Assembly: GCA_021442155.1 (NCBI GenBank)
Contig: CM038223.1
Coordinates: 32,896,983 to 32,960,982, forward strand
Length of the DNA: 64,000 nt
Source: Cymbidium sinense
Taxonomy: Eukaryota; Streptophyta; Magnoliopsida; Asparagales; Orchidaceae
Direction of reading: 5' to 3'
Below, one piece after another: positions 46,403 to 58,490 of this stretch; positions within the stretch are counted from its first letter, which is position 1, and each line of letters opens with the position of its first letter. Both the position numbers and the translations under genes were made by a program. The notes beneath the pieces were generated by a model. It was not told the origin of the DNA. It worked only from the letters and a program-made list of their open reading frames with translations, and ran no database searches.

Positions 46403-48930
46403 TACAAATTCAATATGTTAATGTGTTTGTATATATATAAGGGATTATTAAATCATCCTTTCATTGAATTCATACATCATATAATCATATATCATATTAA
46501 GTAGTAATAAACAAAAATACATTACTTCATGTACACATTAAAGTGTGAAATATTTGAATGATATATATGTATTTATTAAGTCTAATTATTCAACTAGATA
46601 TATTATTTAATCAAATGAATATTAGGAAGTGATGAACTTAAGTTAAGGATATATCAAATGCATTTTATATTTAGAAAAAATAATTTTAAGTCAAATCTAA
46701 ATACATAGCTTAATAGGAAGATCTATAATATTTCATTAAGATGATTAAAAGTCATAAAATTTATCTTTATATTCAATTTAAGGTTAAGGATTAAGATGGA
46801 TCCCATTCTTCATTTCTCTCTTTAAAATTCTAAATTGAATTAAAATCATAATGAAGTTAAATTTTAATTTAAGTTTTGCTTTAATTCATTAATCATTTAT
46901 AGCATAATCATCCTTCAATAAGGAATTTGAATATGAACTCTTAAATAAATTCAAACATTAATGTCTAGCTTATGACATACAACACTAAGCCATAACACAC
47001 ACATTAGAATGCTAAGTCACTGATCGTAGTGTCAAGTTAGGTTTATGCTTTGTTGTGATGGATTGATGTTTTATTTTGTATTGTAATATTTTTTTTAGAC
47101 TAAATGTTAAGAATATTTATGCGTAGTCTAGATGTTAAGGTGACATTAGACTAACAATAATTTCTATAGGGGATTGTGCTTATTGGACTGTTGTAATAAT
47201 AAAATCTATAAGTTCCTTCACTTGTAGGTGCTGCTCAAGTCCTTAAGCATAATCAATTAGGATAGGCAGGCTTAGTGACCAAAGGCAGGGTGTTAAGCCC
47301 AAATGTATAGAATATAACTACTTGGTGTGAATGTGTGTTAAACTAACTTCTATAATTTAAGTGTAGTTAGATTTTAATTTTTCACAAAAATATAATTTTT
47401 GCAATAGGCCTAGGATTATAGCTATGGGTTTTAGGATGAGTAGTGGCTAAAAGGCTTTTCCTCTAGAAGACCCTGTGATGCCTAACGTGCTCAATCCATG
47501 AAGCAAAGATGATGATTGGAGACTCTCATAGCTTTATTTACATTATAACTTGATTATAATCCAAGCGTATAGGGGTAAAGCTCGACTACCCATCTTTTTT
47601 ATTTTTCAGGGTGTACGATGATACCCAATTGTAGGACCTCTTAGTCTTTTAATTGATGATTTTTTCTTGGTTTGTTTACATTGGTTGTGCAATAGAAATG
47701 ACATGCTTTCATAGGTTTCTTAATACTTGATTATTTATTATAAGGATTGAATGCAGTTGGCTCTTTAGGAAATGAAATTTTTTACTCCAACTAAATAACT
47801 TTAATCAAATTTTAATAATTCATAACCTTACCTTAAAGCCTAAAAATTTAATAAAAAATAAAAATATTTAGTGCCCCTTAACTATATGTTGTATGTTATA
47901 ATACCATAGATGCATCTTATTTTCTTTCTTGCAAATAGGAGATCTTCACTCTTGTATGTTAAGGGATAAGGCTTGGTCTTTGAGAGCAGCCCATTGTTGT
48001 GGAGAACACCCCTTCCCGTTGATTTAGCCCATGACTTTGTCTCATCATGCATATAAGCATGAAACCATTCCAAGCCTGAGTCAAAAATAAATAAAAAAAA
48101 TATAATTTCATTGCATTAGTTTAAGGCATGATTTTCATTCAGTCATAATCTAGTCTCTTAAAGAGTGAGTTTAGGACTCTAAATTCATTCTTAATAAATA
48201 ATAGCCTAGCTATCTTGAATTTATATAAGATTAATCACATGGTTTTGAATCATAGGAGGTGTTAGCTGACAACCACTCTAGGCTATAGTAAGTCCAGAAG
48301 AGTCAGGATCGGTCCACTCTCTCTAGTGGAAGTGAACTAATATATCCCACTTCACTTAGTAGAATTAGGTCAATATATTAGTTTGTACTAAAGCACATTA
48401 GAAATAAGTTTAGAGGCTACTTATTTCTCATTTGCTATGAGTATAAATCCTCACTTCTTAGGTATTTCTTATAATCTTATGTTGTCAGAATCTAAGTCCT
48501 AGTCTTCAAATAAAATGCTAACTCAAACAAATATAATTTTCTTCTTCAAAAATGTAAAGACTCATTATAAGATATATTGAAATGCTCACTAGGCTTCCTA
48601 GTATCATGAGTGCTTTCTACTTATCCTACTTTATAATTCACTAAGATGTAATTAACTATAGGGGGCTTTCCCGTATAAGGAACTTAAGAGTCCAACTCAA
48701 AATAAACCCTGCTCTACTTCATCCAAGTGAAGTAAGGGAAAAGTCTTTAGTATACATAAACACATCAGCCTTAGGAGTCCCTATTAGATGATTAAGTCCA
48801 TTGTATATTGATATCTTTATATCTTGATGTAGTATATCATTCTTTTATGTCATACTCAATCATTTAAATAAGTACCCCCAAGGATTTACATAGTGTCCCT
48901 CATCACATTTTTAAACACCATAAATTCATC

Positions 48931-48950
48931 TAGCAACTTCATGGGGAAAG
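48931..48950 (+). other. Decayed PBS after LTR4
   Basis: TAGCAACTTCATGGGGAAAG, three to four changes from the tRNA-Arg-type PBS and very close to that of element A (TGGCAACTCTACTAGGGAATG). It shows LTR4 was once a 5' LTR. Confidence 0.55.
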
Positions 48951-50076
48951 TTTCTGCCTTCATCTTTAGTGATTTTCCAATAGCGTATATATTGGTAGTA
49001 AGTTTATGCCACTCATGAGCTTAGACTACCATTTATTTTATTAGATGTCTTGTCCATTTCTTTCTTGGGCAAGTGATGAAGGTGAGTGTTATTTCTTTTG
49101 GTGAGATTGAGAAAATTAAAAATCCATAGATCTTTAGAATAATATCTAAATATATTTTTGAAGTTTTGGTGGGATAATGAAAGGCATAGGATAATATGAT
49201 TGTGGGATGACTTAAACTAGTCTAATTTGGACTAACTTAGGCTGATATAAAATATAGCTATAAAGAATGCGATTTGAGGTAAGTGGCTAAAAATACTTTT
49301 GGAGGTTTAGGTTATGATATGTCTTTATGATTTGGAGTAGTTGATTAGGAATTATAGGGTTTAAGTGGTTATTTTGGTGTAAGGACTAGGACTAAGTAGT
49401 AATCAATGAAGTAAAGGTATTATTGAGTGGAAGGAAGGTGTAAGCTTATGGAGGAGAGTAGAAGGCTTAGTGTATGATTGGGTATGATGTTGAGAGGTAT
49501 GAGAAAATTAAAACAAATTACCTTGGGTATTGGAGGTGAGAAGAGAATGATATGTTGGATAACTAGTGATCTTACCAAGGATTATCAAGGTTTGGCCACC
49601 AAGCTCTCAAACCACAAGAACAACTTAAATAATTTAAAATTTCAAAAAGATTTTATTTCATTTTAGTAAGAGGGGCTATTTATAGCCATTATAATTATTC
49701 AAAAGAAAATGAATTCAAAGTATGGAGGGAAAGGTGAGTGGCCACATTAATGTGAAGCATTAAGTTACCTTATTATTTTATGCCATCCACCCATTTCACA
49801 TGATATTATTTTATGTGGATTCAACCACCTCACATGTCATGCTTTGAATTTTTAAATTCAAAATTTCAAACCTAGAGTTTCTTGAAGAAAAGTAAAAATT
49901 ACATAATTTAAAAAAAGTTGAAATCATAAAATGGCCTTAGTAGGCTAATGGGTTAAGCTTTCTCCTTTCTTGAATTTTCTTTGGCTTTTGATAGAGATCT
50001 TATAAATGGACCTTGAGCTATAATTTTTTGATTCACTTGATGTTCTACATCAACTCTCCTGGGCTCAATTAAAATC
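48951..50076 (-). mobile_element. Remnant, probably 3' LTR of a chromovirus
   Basis: The first few hundred bases may be leader of the LTR4 element. From about 49400 to 50076 the minus strand follows the chromovirus coding end and has a clean TATA context 'ggctataaatagcccc' (49672-49688), followed by 'gagagcttggtggccaaacc' as a likely transcribed leader. This order (pol end, then LTR with TATA) fits a 3' LTR, but neither LTR terminus was found. The frame at 49478-49666 on the plus strand is antisense to this and not convincing. Confidence 0.4.
49672..49688 (-). promoter_or_regulatory. TATA box of the chromovirus-like LTR
   Basis: Minus strand 'ggctataaatagcccc', a textbook plant TATA context with C-rich flank. 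Confidence 0.5.
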
Positions 50077-50235
50077 TACTCTAAAGAGTTGAAATCTAAA
50101 AAGTTTTCTAATAATTGTGGAGCCAAAGTCTCCAAATTAGTATGGGCCAACCATGTGTCTTCCACTGGTGGCATATTCTTACAACAAACTAGAAAATGAT
50201 GTTCAGAAGTTGGATTAATGGGTTCTTCCTTGGTG
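50077..50235 (-). pseudogene. Chromodomain end of a chromovirus pol
   Basis: Minus strand: HHFLVCCKNMPPVEDTWLAH then LETLAPQLLENFLDF and a stop at 50077. This fits the C-terminal chromodomain of plant chromoviruses, patterned 'LVRWKG.P..D.TW....DL..L.PDLLE'. A further stretch after the stop (LIEPRRVDVEHQVNQ) looks like the variable tail, so the TAG may be a mutation. The rest of pol was lost where the LTR of element C begins. Confidence 0.5.
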
Positions 50236-50244
50236 ATAATTATG

Positions 50245-50600
50245 GGGAAAATTTATGACACCACATAGAGTTTAAGAATTTCTTATTTGGATAATCAAAT
50301 GCATCATTAAGGAATAAACATATTATCTCAGAAGATAAAAATGTTTCCTATAATGGATTCAATCATTTAATAAAATACTCCTAAGCCTAATGGGTCTTTC
50401 ATATACCAGTGTGGTGTTTATTTTTAGAATGTATGAGGAGACACTACGCAGATCGTAGGGGGTACTTATTGAAGTGCTAGTTATGACGTTGAGGTATGAT
50501 ATACTATATTGAAAGATAGAGGCATCACACTTCAATGTACCCAATCACCTAATAATGACTCCTAAAGCATGATGGGTCTTCAAATATACTAGAGATTTTT
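50245..50600 (-). repeat. Duplicated 3' terminus of the element C LTR
   Basis: Two versions of the LTR end in tandem. 'ctcctaagcctaatgggtct' at 50380 recurs as 'ctcctaaagcatgatgggtc' at 50560, and terminal 'gacacca' (50258) as 'gacactac' (50441). The two versions differ as much as separate family members do, so one may come from another copy. Confidence 0.65.
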
Positions 50601-53060
50601 CCCTGCTTTATATGGATGAATAAAGTAGGGTTTATATTAAACCAGGTTATAAAGTTTCCTATGGAGGAAACTCTCCATAGTTAATTACATACTAAGGAAT
50701 GAAATCCCCTAAGAATTCTCTTGATTAAAGAAGACAATTATCATCTCCAAAGATTTTAAGGTTAGACAAATAAAGGATTGGTTATGTTTGAAAAATCACT
50801 TGGGAATGTTCAAGGAGAAGACTTATTTTTGGAATCCAAAGAGAGGAAATAGGAAGTGTTCATGATACTAGGAAGCCTAGTGAGCATTCCAATCTATCCT
50901 ATGATTGGGCTTTATGCATTTAAAAGTGAAGATATTTATTTGTTAGAGTTGAATTTTATTAGATTTCTAGGGCTTATAATCCACCAACATAAGGTTGTGG
51001 AGATTTCTCAGAGGTGAGAATTTATGCTCGTAGCTCAAGGAAATAGCTATCTTGAATCCTAAATCTAGGAAGCTTTAGTAAGAGCTAAAGTGTGACCTAA
51101 ATCTAAGAGACAGGTGGACATAATGGTTTATCTCCACAAGAGAGAATAAACCCATCCGACTTCTAGACTTATAACTGCCTGGACTGATCGCCAGCAAACT
51201 CCTACTATTTTAAAACCATGTAGTCCAGTCTTATGAATTGTAAGGTAGCTAGGGTAGTTATTTAATTTGAAAGAGATTAAGTCCTTAAACCCACTCCTTA
51301 GGAGACTAGAGCATGAGTGGTATGTGTAATGACTTAATTTAATGCAAAATCTTTTCAAATTTTATTTCATTTTAAACACTTCAATTAGACAAATGCTTGG
51401 GATTTTTATGCCTAAATGCATGATGAAAATAGGTTATGGGCCAAATTAGCTAGAAGAAGGTGTTCTCCACCATAGGGGATGCCCTCACTGGTCAAGCATT
51501 TTCCTATCATGCAAGGATGGAGATCCTTTATATTCAAGAGAGAAAGAATATGCATGCATGGTGTGAAACATTCAATCATTTAGCTAAGGGGTTGCTAAAT
51601 CTTTTAGTTATCGTATTTAAGACCTAGGCTTTATGGTGAGGTTATGAGTTGTAGAAACTTTTAGTTATGAGTGATTAGTTAGGTAGAAAATTTATTTTAT
51701 CCTAAGAGCCTAATCGTATCTAGGCTACACATTAAAGCATCAATCATTTAAGAAACTATGAAAAGAAGATGCAATTTCTAATACACAATCTAAATAAATT
51801 ATCAATCAATTTTATAACTATCATAAAGAATAAGAAGTCGGTGTGATCGGGTACTGCAGTACAACCCAAAAAAAGAAAAGATGGGTAGCCGAGCTCAACC
51901 CATATATAAGCTAGAATATAAGAGAATAATTAAAATTTTGTTAAATGCTATGGGGGTATTCATTCTTCATTTCCTCGATTTGGATGGATGCTTGCTTCAA
52001 AGGCATCACTGGTTACCCCAGGACAAAGCCTACTGGCCATTGCTCATCCTAATCCCCCATAACACTAATCATAATTCATATTACAAAATTATATTGAAAA
52101 TAGGGAAAGTAAATCTAACTACACCTATAAAATAGAGGTTAGCTAAACATAAATACAATCCCAAGCAGTTATATGTATGATTTGGACTTAGCACCCCGCA
52201 CATGATTAACCAAGCCCACCTATCCTAACTTGAATTATGCTTAAGGGTTTGAGTAACCTACAAAAAGAGCATTCACATTTATTTTTAAGCATTCCCTTAA
52301 GCATAATCCCCTACAAAAAATATGATTAGGCAAACAATGTCCTACCATCCAGTCTACGAAACATATACCCTAACATCCAGTCTAAAATAATACATCACAA
52401 AATAAAATATACATCACATCATGCACCTCCCTAACATAGAGTTAGAAGTGGTGACTTAGTTCTAATTTGTGTGTGTTAAGGCTTTGTGTGGTATGTCTTA
52501 ATAAGCATTAGAGTTATATCTCTCTAGTTTGGAAGGATTTAATTTAACATGAAATGTTGATTTCACATGAAGTTATTTAATTGATTTGAGAATTTTAATT
52601 TGTGTTTTCTTTTGTTTCAATTGATTATGTTTTGCAACTGTGTTACAAAAAGAGGAAAGGAGGATTGCCCTCTCTCATCCCTACCTTAAGCCACTTTCTA
52701 AGGTATATTAATTTGATTTAATTCTCTTTAGTGAATACCTTATTACACATTTTTAAATTATTCCTAAGTTTAGGTTCACTTTAAGTAACTCTATTCAATA
52801 TGAAAGGCATCTTAAGATTAATCTAATTGAATTACTACTATATGACATATATCAAACCATTCCCTTCCATCACATGTAACATGCATATAATTTAATCCCA
52901 AGCATATTTACACATGCAATATGTTTTATCACACTTATATGATGAATGTATGTGCATGTTTGGATTTTATACTTTTCATTCAATTGACTTATTTAATCAT
53001 ATTAATTTAAAGCTTTATCCAATTTCTAATACAAAAATACACAGGGATAAAATTAAATAG

Positions 53061-53158
53061 GTACATGACATTGTTAAACTAGGGAATTGATGCAATCAAA
53101 TGACCTCCATGGGGCTAACTAAAACCTCGTATTCCCGAGATGTCCAGACTATATACCC
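53061..53158 (-). repeat. ~95 bp LTR sub-repeat, element C copy 1
   Basis: Plus-strand text 'gtacatgacattgttaaact' to 'tgtccagactatatac', the inverse of the LTR3 unit. Confidence 0.8.
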
Positions 53159-53348
53159 ATTTAAATTCAAATCTATGCAAGCTTGTACACATGAACATAA
53201 ATATTAGACAACTCTAAGTAACATGATTAATTAATTCAATCACTTAGCCAATTACGGATGCATGTATTGAATTTTTTTAGTAGAAAAAGAGGGATTTTCA
53301 TCCTTTAGCCACACATACATACACATGTAAAGAGAAATGAGAAAGTAT

Positions 53349-53440
53349 GTGCCTTTGTTAACCAGGGAAGTGAGGTAATCAAATGACCTCCTTAGGGTTA
53401 GCTAAAGCCTCATAATCCCATAATGTCTAGACTATATACT
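53349..53440 (-). repeat. ~95 bp LTR sub-repeat, element C copy 2
   Basis: 'gtgcctttgttaaccaggga' to 'gtctagactatatac', 288 bp from copy 1. It shares 'gaagtgaggtaatcaaatga' exactly with copy 3. Confidence 0.85.
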
Positions 53441-53592
53441 TTATTATCTCACTACACATGAATGTATATGTAAACAAGGGGAAGAAAATTATGCAAAAAT
53501 TATATTTCTATTTGATTAAAACATTTATGTATGTGAAAAAATGTTCCATCCAAACTCTAATGTAGAAACACATATGAATGAAATCAAATAAG

Positions 53593-53688
53593 AATGTGTC
53601 ATTGTTAACTAGGGAAGTGAGGTAATCAAATGACCTCCTTGAGGCTAGCTAAAGCCTCGTATTCCTGGGATGTCTAGACTATATACTT
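53593..53688 (-). repeat. ~95 bp LTR sub-repeat, element C copy 3
   Basis: 'aatgtgtcattgttaactag' to 'gtctagactatatac', 244 bp from copy 2. The larger repeating unit (sub-repeat plus spacer) is thus about 245-290 bp. Confidence 0.85.
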
Positions 53689-53773
53689 ATTAACATTCAA
53701 ACACATATAAAACCATATATAAATTAAGGAACAGAAAGCTTTACTTCACATACCTAAGCTATAAGCAGATAAA

Positions 53774-53775
<2 letters not shown>

Positions 53776-53845
<70 letters not shown>
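53776..53845. repeat. (AT)n microsatellite in element C LTR
   Basis: About 35 AT units, the longest such run in the window, beside the sub-repeats as in LTR4. Confidence 0.95.
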
Positions 53846-53848
<3 letters not shown>

Positions 53849-56800
53849 TAATTATTATCACTCTAATCAATGTAATTGATTTATAAACTTTAAATAAATA
53901 ATTTAAATTTATTAGTGATAGTAGCCACACATATTATAACTTAATCAAACACATGCAAGCTTACATAAAAAGAAAATCATTTGATTTATTTAACTTTGAA
54001 AAAGATGAATGTATGATTTCAAATGACATACAACATTTGACATGATTAGAAATGAATGAATAAACATAAACACATGATTTCATTCAATCAAAATAATTTC
54101 TAAGGACAATCATATTAGATAAAGTCATTTAAAGTAAACCAAAGCTTTTTTAATATCAATTTTTAATTTCATGTTTTGATTTGATTTCAGGATGTGAGGA
54201 AGAGGTTTGATGATCCTAACCCATTCCCATATTTGTTAATTAATTTGGTTTAATGAAATGTAGTTAAATTGATTTTTATGAATTAGTTAGGTTGCAGTAT
54301 GCATTAAATAGATTAATTAACTCATTTTATATGTTACCTTAATATAGTTATTCAAATAATTATAAGCCAACATGATATGCACATGAGTTGAAAATTAAAT
54401 TAGCAATGACCTTAAGAAATAAATGAGGCCTAATATAATTGGTTCATGATTAATGGTTAATTAAATTAAGAAACTTAGTTAATTACTCGTATGGTTTTCC
54501 TACACATGTGGACTAACCACAATTTCATTAAACTTCTTTAGATTACTAAACAACTAAAAATCTACCCCATGATTTAATTAATTTAATTTAATATGATTAT
54601 GAATTCAATTTAATTAATTAAGTGATTTAATTGATTAGTTAAATCTTTATTGATTTGATTTTAATTAATGGAATGAACTTAGGGAGAGGGGCTAAGAAAG
54701 AGGTCTTAACTCTATTCCATTAGTCCATTCATTGTTGAATAATGATTAATAAACTTAATTTACAAATTTATTACTATTCATGGAATTAATTAATCATTAA
54801 TTAAATTGAAAGAGTAATAATTAAGGAGTAATTAAGCTAATCAATTTTATAATTAAACCCTAATTAATCCTTAATTTATATTCAAATTTAATTAAGATCA
54901 TTTTTAATTAATTCTCCTATGAAATACCTTTAAAATGAGTATTTATTTATAATTCTTTAATTTTGTATGATTTGTTATAATTTTTAGAAGTTTTAGCCAT
55001 TAAAAATGATTAATTAATCCTAATCAAAGTCTAATCATGTTGGCACCATGTGGTGCTGATGCACTTTTCATGTGGCCTCCTAGGATTGGCTACTTAAAAC
55101 TTTCCATGTGGCGTCGATGCCAGGTGCGCTGATTCGGCCCGCTTTCTACGGTGATAGATGTGCTTTCTTGTCTGCCATCCGATTTAGCAGATCTATTCAT
55201 GATTGTTCATTTCAATCACATTGGATGGATGGTGCATGTTCTATCATCATGCGAGCGAGGGAGAATGAATTTCATCCACCATTTCTCGCATGATCTGAGC
55301 TTACCCGAGCTCGGATCAACTCCAAAAGGATCTCACACCTTCACGACATAAATCAGAGGAGATCCAACAGTCAAGATCAGACAACATGAATATTTCCTTC
55401 AAAAATATCCAACAAAATTTTTACCCAAGGTTAGTTTTAATGACATACCTCAGAAGAGCTCAAGAACAGTGGAAAATTTAATTGGGGAAGCTTCATCTAG
55501 TGGAGATGAAGCCCTACCGATCAGCACGAGCCTTGATTTGGTGTAGTTTGCTCGGAAGACCAACACCTAAAGCTTGGGAGGCTGGCGTTGAATGAAGTAC
55601 TATCTCCAAATGTCAGAGAGCTCGGGAGAAGATTCATTCTTACTCGATGGGCTCTGGGGATGGTGTGTGTAAAGATAACTAAACTTTGGTGGAGGTTTGG
55701 GAAAATGGGATCAAATGGAGGAGTTCCCTATTTCAGCTTGAAGAAATCAAGCAATGTGGAGATTGGGGAGCTCATGAAACACTTTATGAATCTTTGGGAT
55801 ACTCTCCTTAGGGTTCTTTAGCTCACACTAAGGCTCTCGCCTCAGTTTCGATTGAAATGAGGGGGTATACCCCCTCATTCCCAAGATAAGAGAGTTTAGC
55901 TTGATCTTGAGCTCTATGGATGTTCAACCATCAGTGGTGGTTAAGGATGGTAGAGAATCATCCTAGGTGGCTCAGTTTGGTTGGCCAAAGCATGGGAGGT
56001 GGCTACCAAGAGGGATTAGTGGGTGTCCTTGGGTTTCCATGTGCACTAATGGGGAGGGTGAGTTGAGTTCGCCTCCCATGGGTCATGGCCAACCCAACCA
56101 CCCCTTGGGTTAGATTGGGCAGTGTCCTAGGTGCCTAGGTGGACTATTGGGAGAGTGCCAAGTGGCCATGGAATGGAAATGACCACTTACATGGGTGATT
56201 TGTCTCATGTGATACCCTTGAACCAAGGGTAGAATGGTCATTTAGCATTAGATTTGGTTTGGACAGATTTGAAATGAGTCAAAGTGGGTTAGCCCAAATT
56301 TCAAGTCAATTGGAGTTGATTTGGTTTGATTTAGCTCAATTTGACTCATTTAGGTCAAATTGGGTCAAACCGAGGGGTCAAGTTCATATGATCATTTGGG
56401 ATGTGTTGACTTAATTGGTTTGGTTCATTTCATTTAGATTGTATTTTGGCTCATTTGAGTTCATTTAGTTCAAATGGGTTAAGTTAACCAATTTGGCCAA
56501 ACATTGGCCAAATTGGCTTGGGTTGGTGTTCGTTTGGGTTTAGTTGACCAATTGAAGATGATTGTAGGCTTTGGTTTCAATTAATTTTGATTTGGTTTGA
56601 TTTAGGTCAACTTGACTCTTTAGCTCAATTTTGGCTTAGTTGGTTAATTGGGTTCAATTGGGTCAATTGGGTCTAATTATAGCTTTGGTTAAGTTCATCA
56701 ATCAATTTGGAATGAACTTGAGCCATTGGTTGCAATCAATTTGGTTTATATTTTGATTTGACCTAATTTGATCTTTTAGGTCAATTTGGGTCTTGGGTCA

Positions 56801-58490
56801 AGAGGGCCAATTGGGTTTGGTTTGGCTCAATCAAAGGTCAAGTCAAGTTCAAATATTGATTTTGAGTTCGTATGAATCATTGGTTTGAAGGGATTTGGCT
56901 TAGGTTGCAATTTGGCTAGTTTAGGTTCATATGGGTTAAGGGGTTGACTTGGTCAATTGACCAAGTTGACTTGGTTTGACCCAATTTATGAGAATTAATT
57001 AACCTATGGTCATCAATAATTATAATGGGAGGTTTTGATGGGCGTGGTTCAATCTAATTTAGGTAGGATTGGAACTTGGCTTATATAGATCAAATTGGCC
57101 ACTTTGGGTGAAGTGGACCAATTGGATTTATTTGGCTTGATTTTGAGTTGAGTTTGATTTAGTTGAGTTTATATATGGATTTAGGATTGATATATCATTT
57201 CAATTACAATTGGTTTGGGTTCAAATGGGTTTTGATTCATTTGAATATTTCAAGTCAAAAGGGTTAAGTTGGGTTTAACTTGGGTTGAATTTGATTTGGC
57301 TTGATGATTGTAAGTTTCATTTATATTTGTGAATATAATTGAAGGTATGATTGATTCACGAGAAAATCATTTAATGAAGAAATTTGGCCAAGTCCATGGA
57401 GTTGCTCATGTGGCTTAGGTTTGGATTTTGATTTAGTTTGATTTATTTCTTATAATTTAAATGTATATTTCATTTATATTTGTGAAGATGATTGAAGATA
57501 TGAATTTATTATGTGAAAATAAATTGAGTTTGGATTAAGATTTGGCTAAGTCCATGGGATTGATTCATATGGCATAGGAAGGGTTTTGATTTAATTTGAT
57601 TTAGTTTGATTTAATTTTGATCATTTGAATGTATATTTGATTTATATTTGGGAAGGTGATTAAATGCATAAATTGATTTTGAGAAAATCAATTGATTATG
57701 GATTGATTTGGTTTAAGATTTGGCTAAGTTCATGAAGGTAGGTCATAGGGCTTGGTTTGGATTTTGGTTTGATTTAAATTTAGTTTTGGTCATGTGATTG
57801 TAAATTTGATTTATATTTGTAGAGATGATTGAAGATGTTATTGATTTATGAGAAAATTAATTGACTTGGGTTTGATTTGAATGAGATTTTGGCTAAGTTC
57901 ATGAAGTTAGCTTAATGTGTTTAAGGAAGATTTCAAGTTTGGGTTTGATCATAGGCTTCAATCATTCGATTTTGGAATTTGGGTTTGTATTTGGATTTGA
58001 ATTTGATGTTTGAATTGAACTTTAGGTTTGGCTTGAGAAGGTGAACATGGATTAGATTTGGGTTGTGGGTAGGTGGATTATCCTATTCCCTAAGGAATAA
58101 CCTAATCCTATGGTTAACCCTTCTAAGTCTTTAGGCTTAAGTTAAGTATTTACCTAATTATTAGAAGTGTTTTATGACTAAGGGAGTCTTAGTGTCTAGA
58201 AGAATTCTAAGTCTAAGATGGGAAGATTAAATCCTCACTCCAAAAGTAGGGTCAACAAAAGGACCCCTAATAGGTGTGGTGTAACTGACAAGACACACCA
58301 CACATATTAGCAGTGATTGAGATGATAAACAACATCTAAAAGATTGCAAGTGCTAATAGAAATGATCTATACCTAAACTTAAGAGGTAGATTGACTCATG
58401 ATTTTAGTACAATGCAGCTCCACTCATACCAAGGGCATTAGAGAAGAAATAAGATTTGATTGGAATTTCATGTCAAGGACATGAAAAGAG

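Larger units (their letters stand above)
41838..48925 (+). mobile_element. LTR4: long Tat-type LTR (7.1 kb) with downstream PBS
   Basis: Starts TGTTGACCTCACTTTTAGTG. Modules: second terminal palindrome near 41909; 'gggtcaaa'-type words 42400-43500; GC-richer core 43500-44280; AT tract; (AT)n at 44835; two sub-repeats 46003 and 46306 separated by (AT)n; 'cacacattagaatgctaag' near 46998; 'tctataggggattgtgct' near 47163; 'gtagcc'-type promoter-distal module near 47580; end module 48650-48925 ('aagatgtaattaactatagg', 'aagtacccccaaggattt'). A PBS-like site follows at 48931, so this was a 5' LTR. Confidence 0.75.
50235..58257 (-). mobile_element. 3' LTR of element C (8.0 kb)
   Basis: On the minus strand it begins TGTTGACCCTACTTTTGGAG at 58257 and ends near 'gtgtcataaattttccccat' at 50235. 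Modules in reverse order: start 58070-58257; 'ggtttgatttagctcaa'-type words (56250-57950); GC-richer core 55020-56250; long AT tract; (AT)n 53776; three sub-repeats 53061-53688; 3' modules at 51840-52470 ('gggtactgcagtac', 'gcccacctatcctaac'); end module 50440-50760, partly duplicated at 50245-50405. Small frames at 55108-55821 lie in the core and have no domain. It is preceded by the element C 3' region, so it is a 3' LTR. Confidence 0.8.

Noticed and set aside
53061..53690. Possible CRISPR-like array (three repeats with spacers)
   Set aside because: Repeats are ~95 bp, diverged, with spacers of 150-190 bp, and sit in a plant LTR; they are retroelement sub-repeats.
55108..55821. Frames of 61-77 codons in a GC-richer stretch, first taken for a gene
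   Set aside because: The stretch corresponds to the core module of the family LTR (compare 3960-5280 and 11290-12370) and shows no domain.
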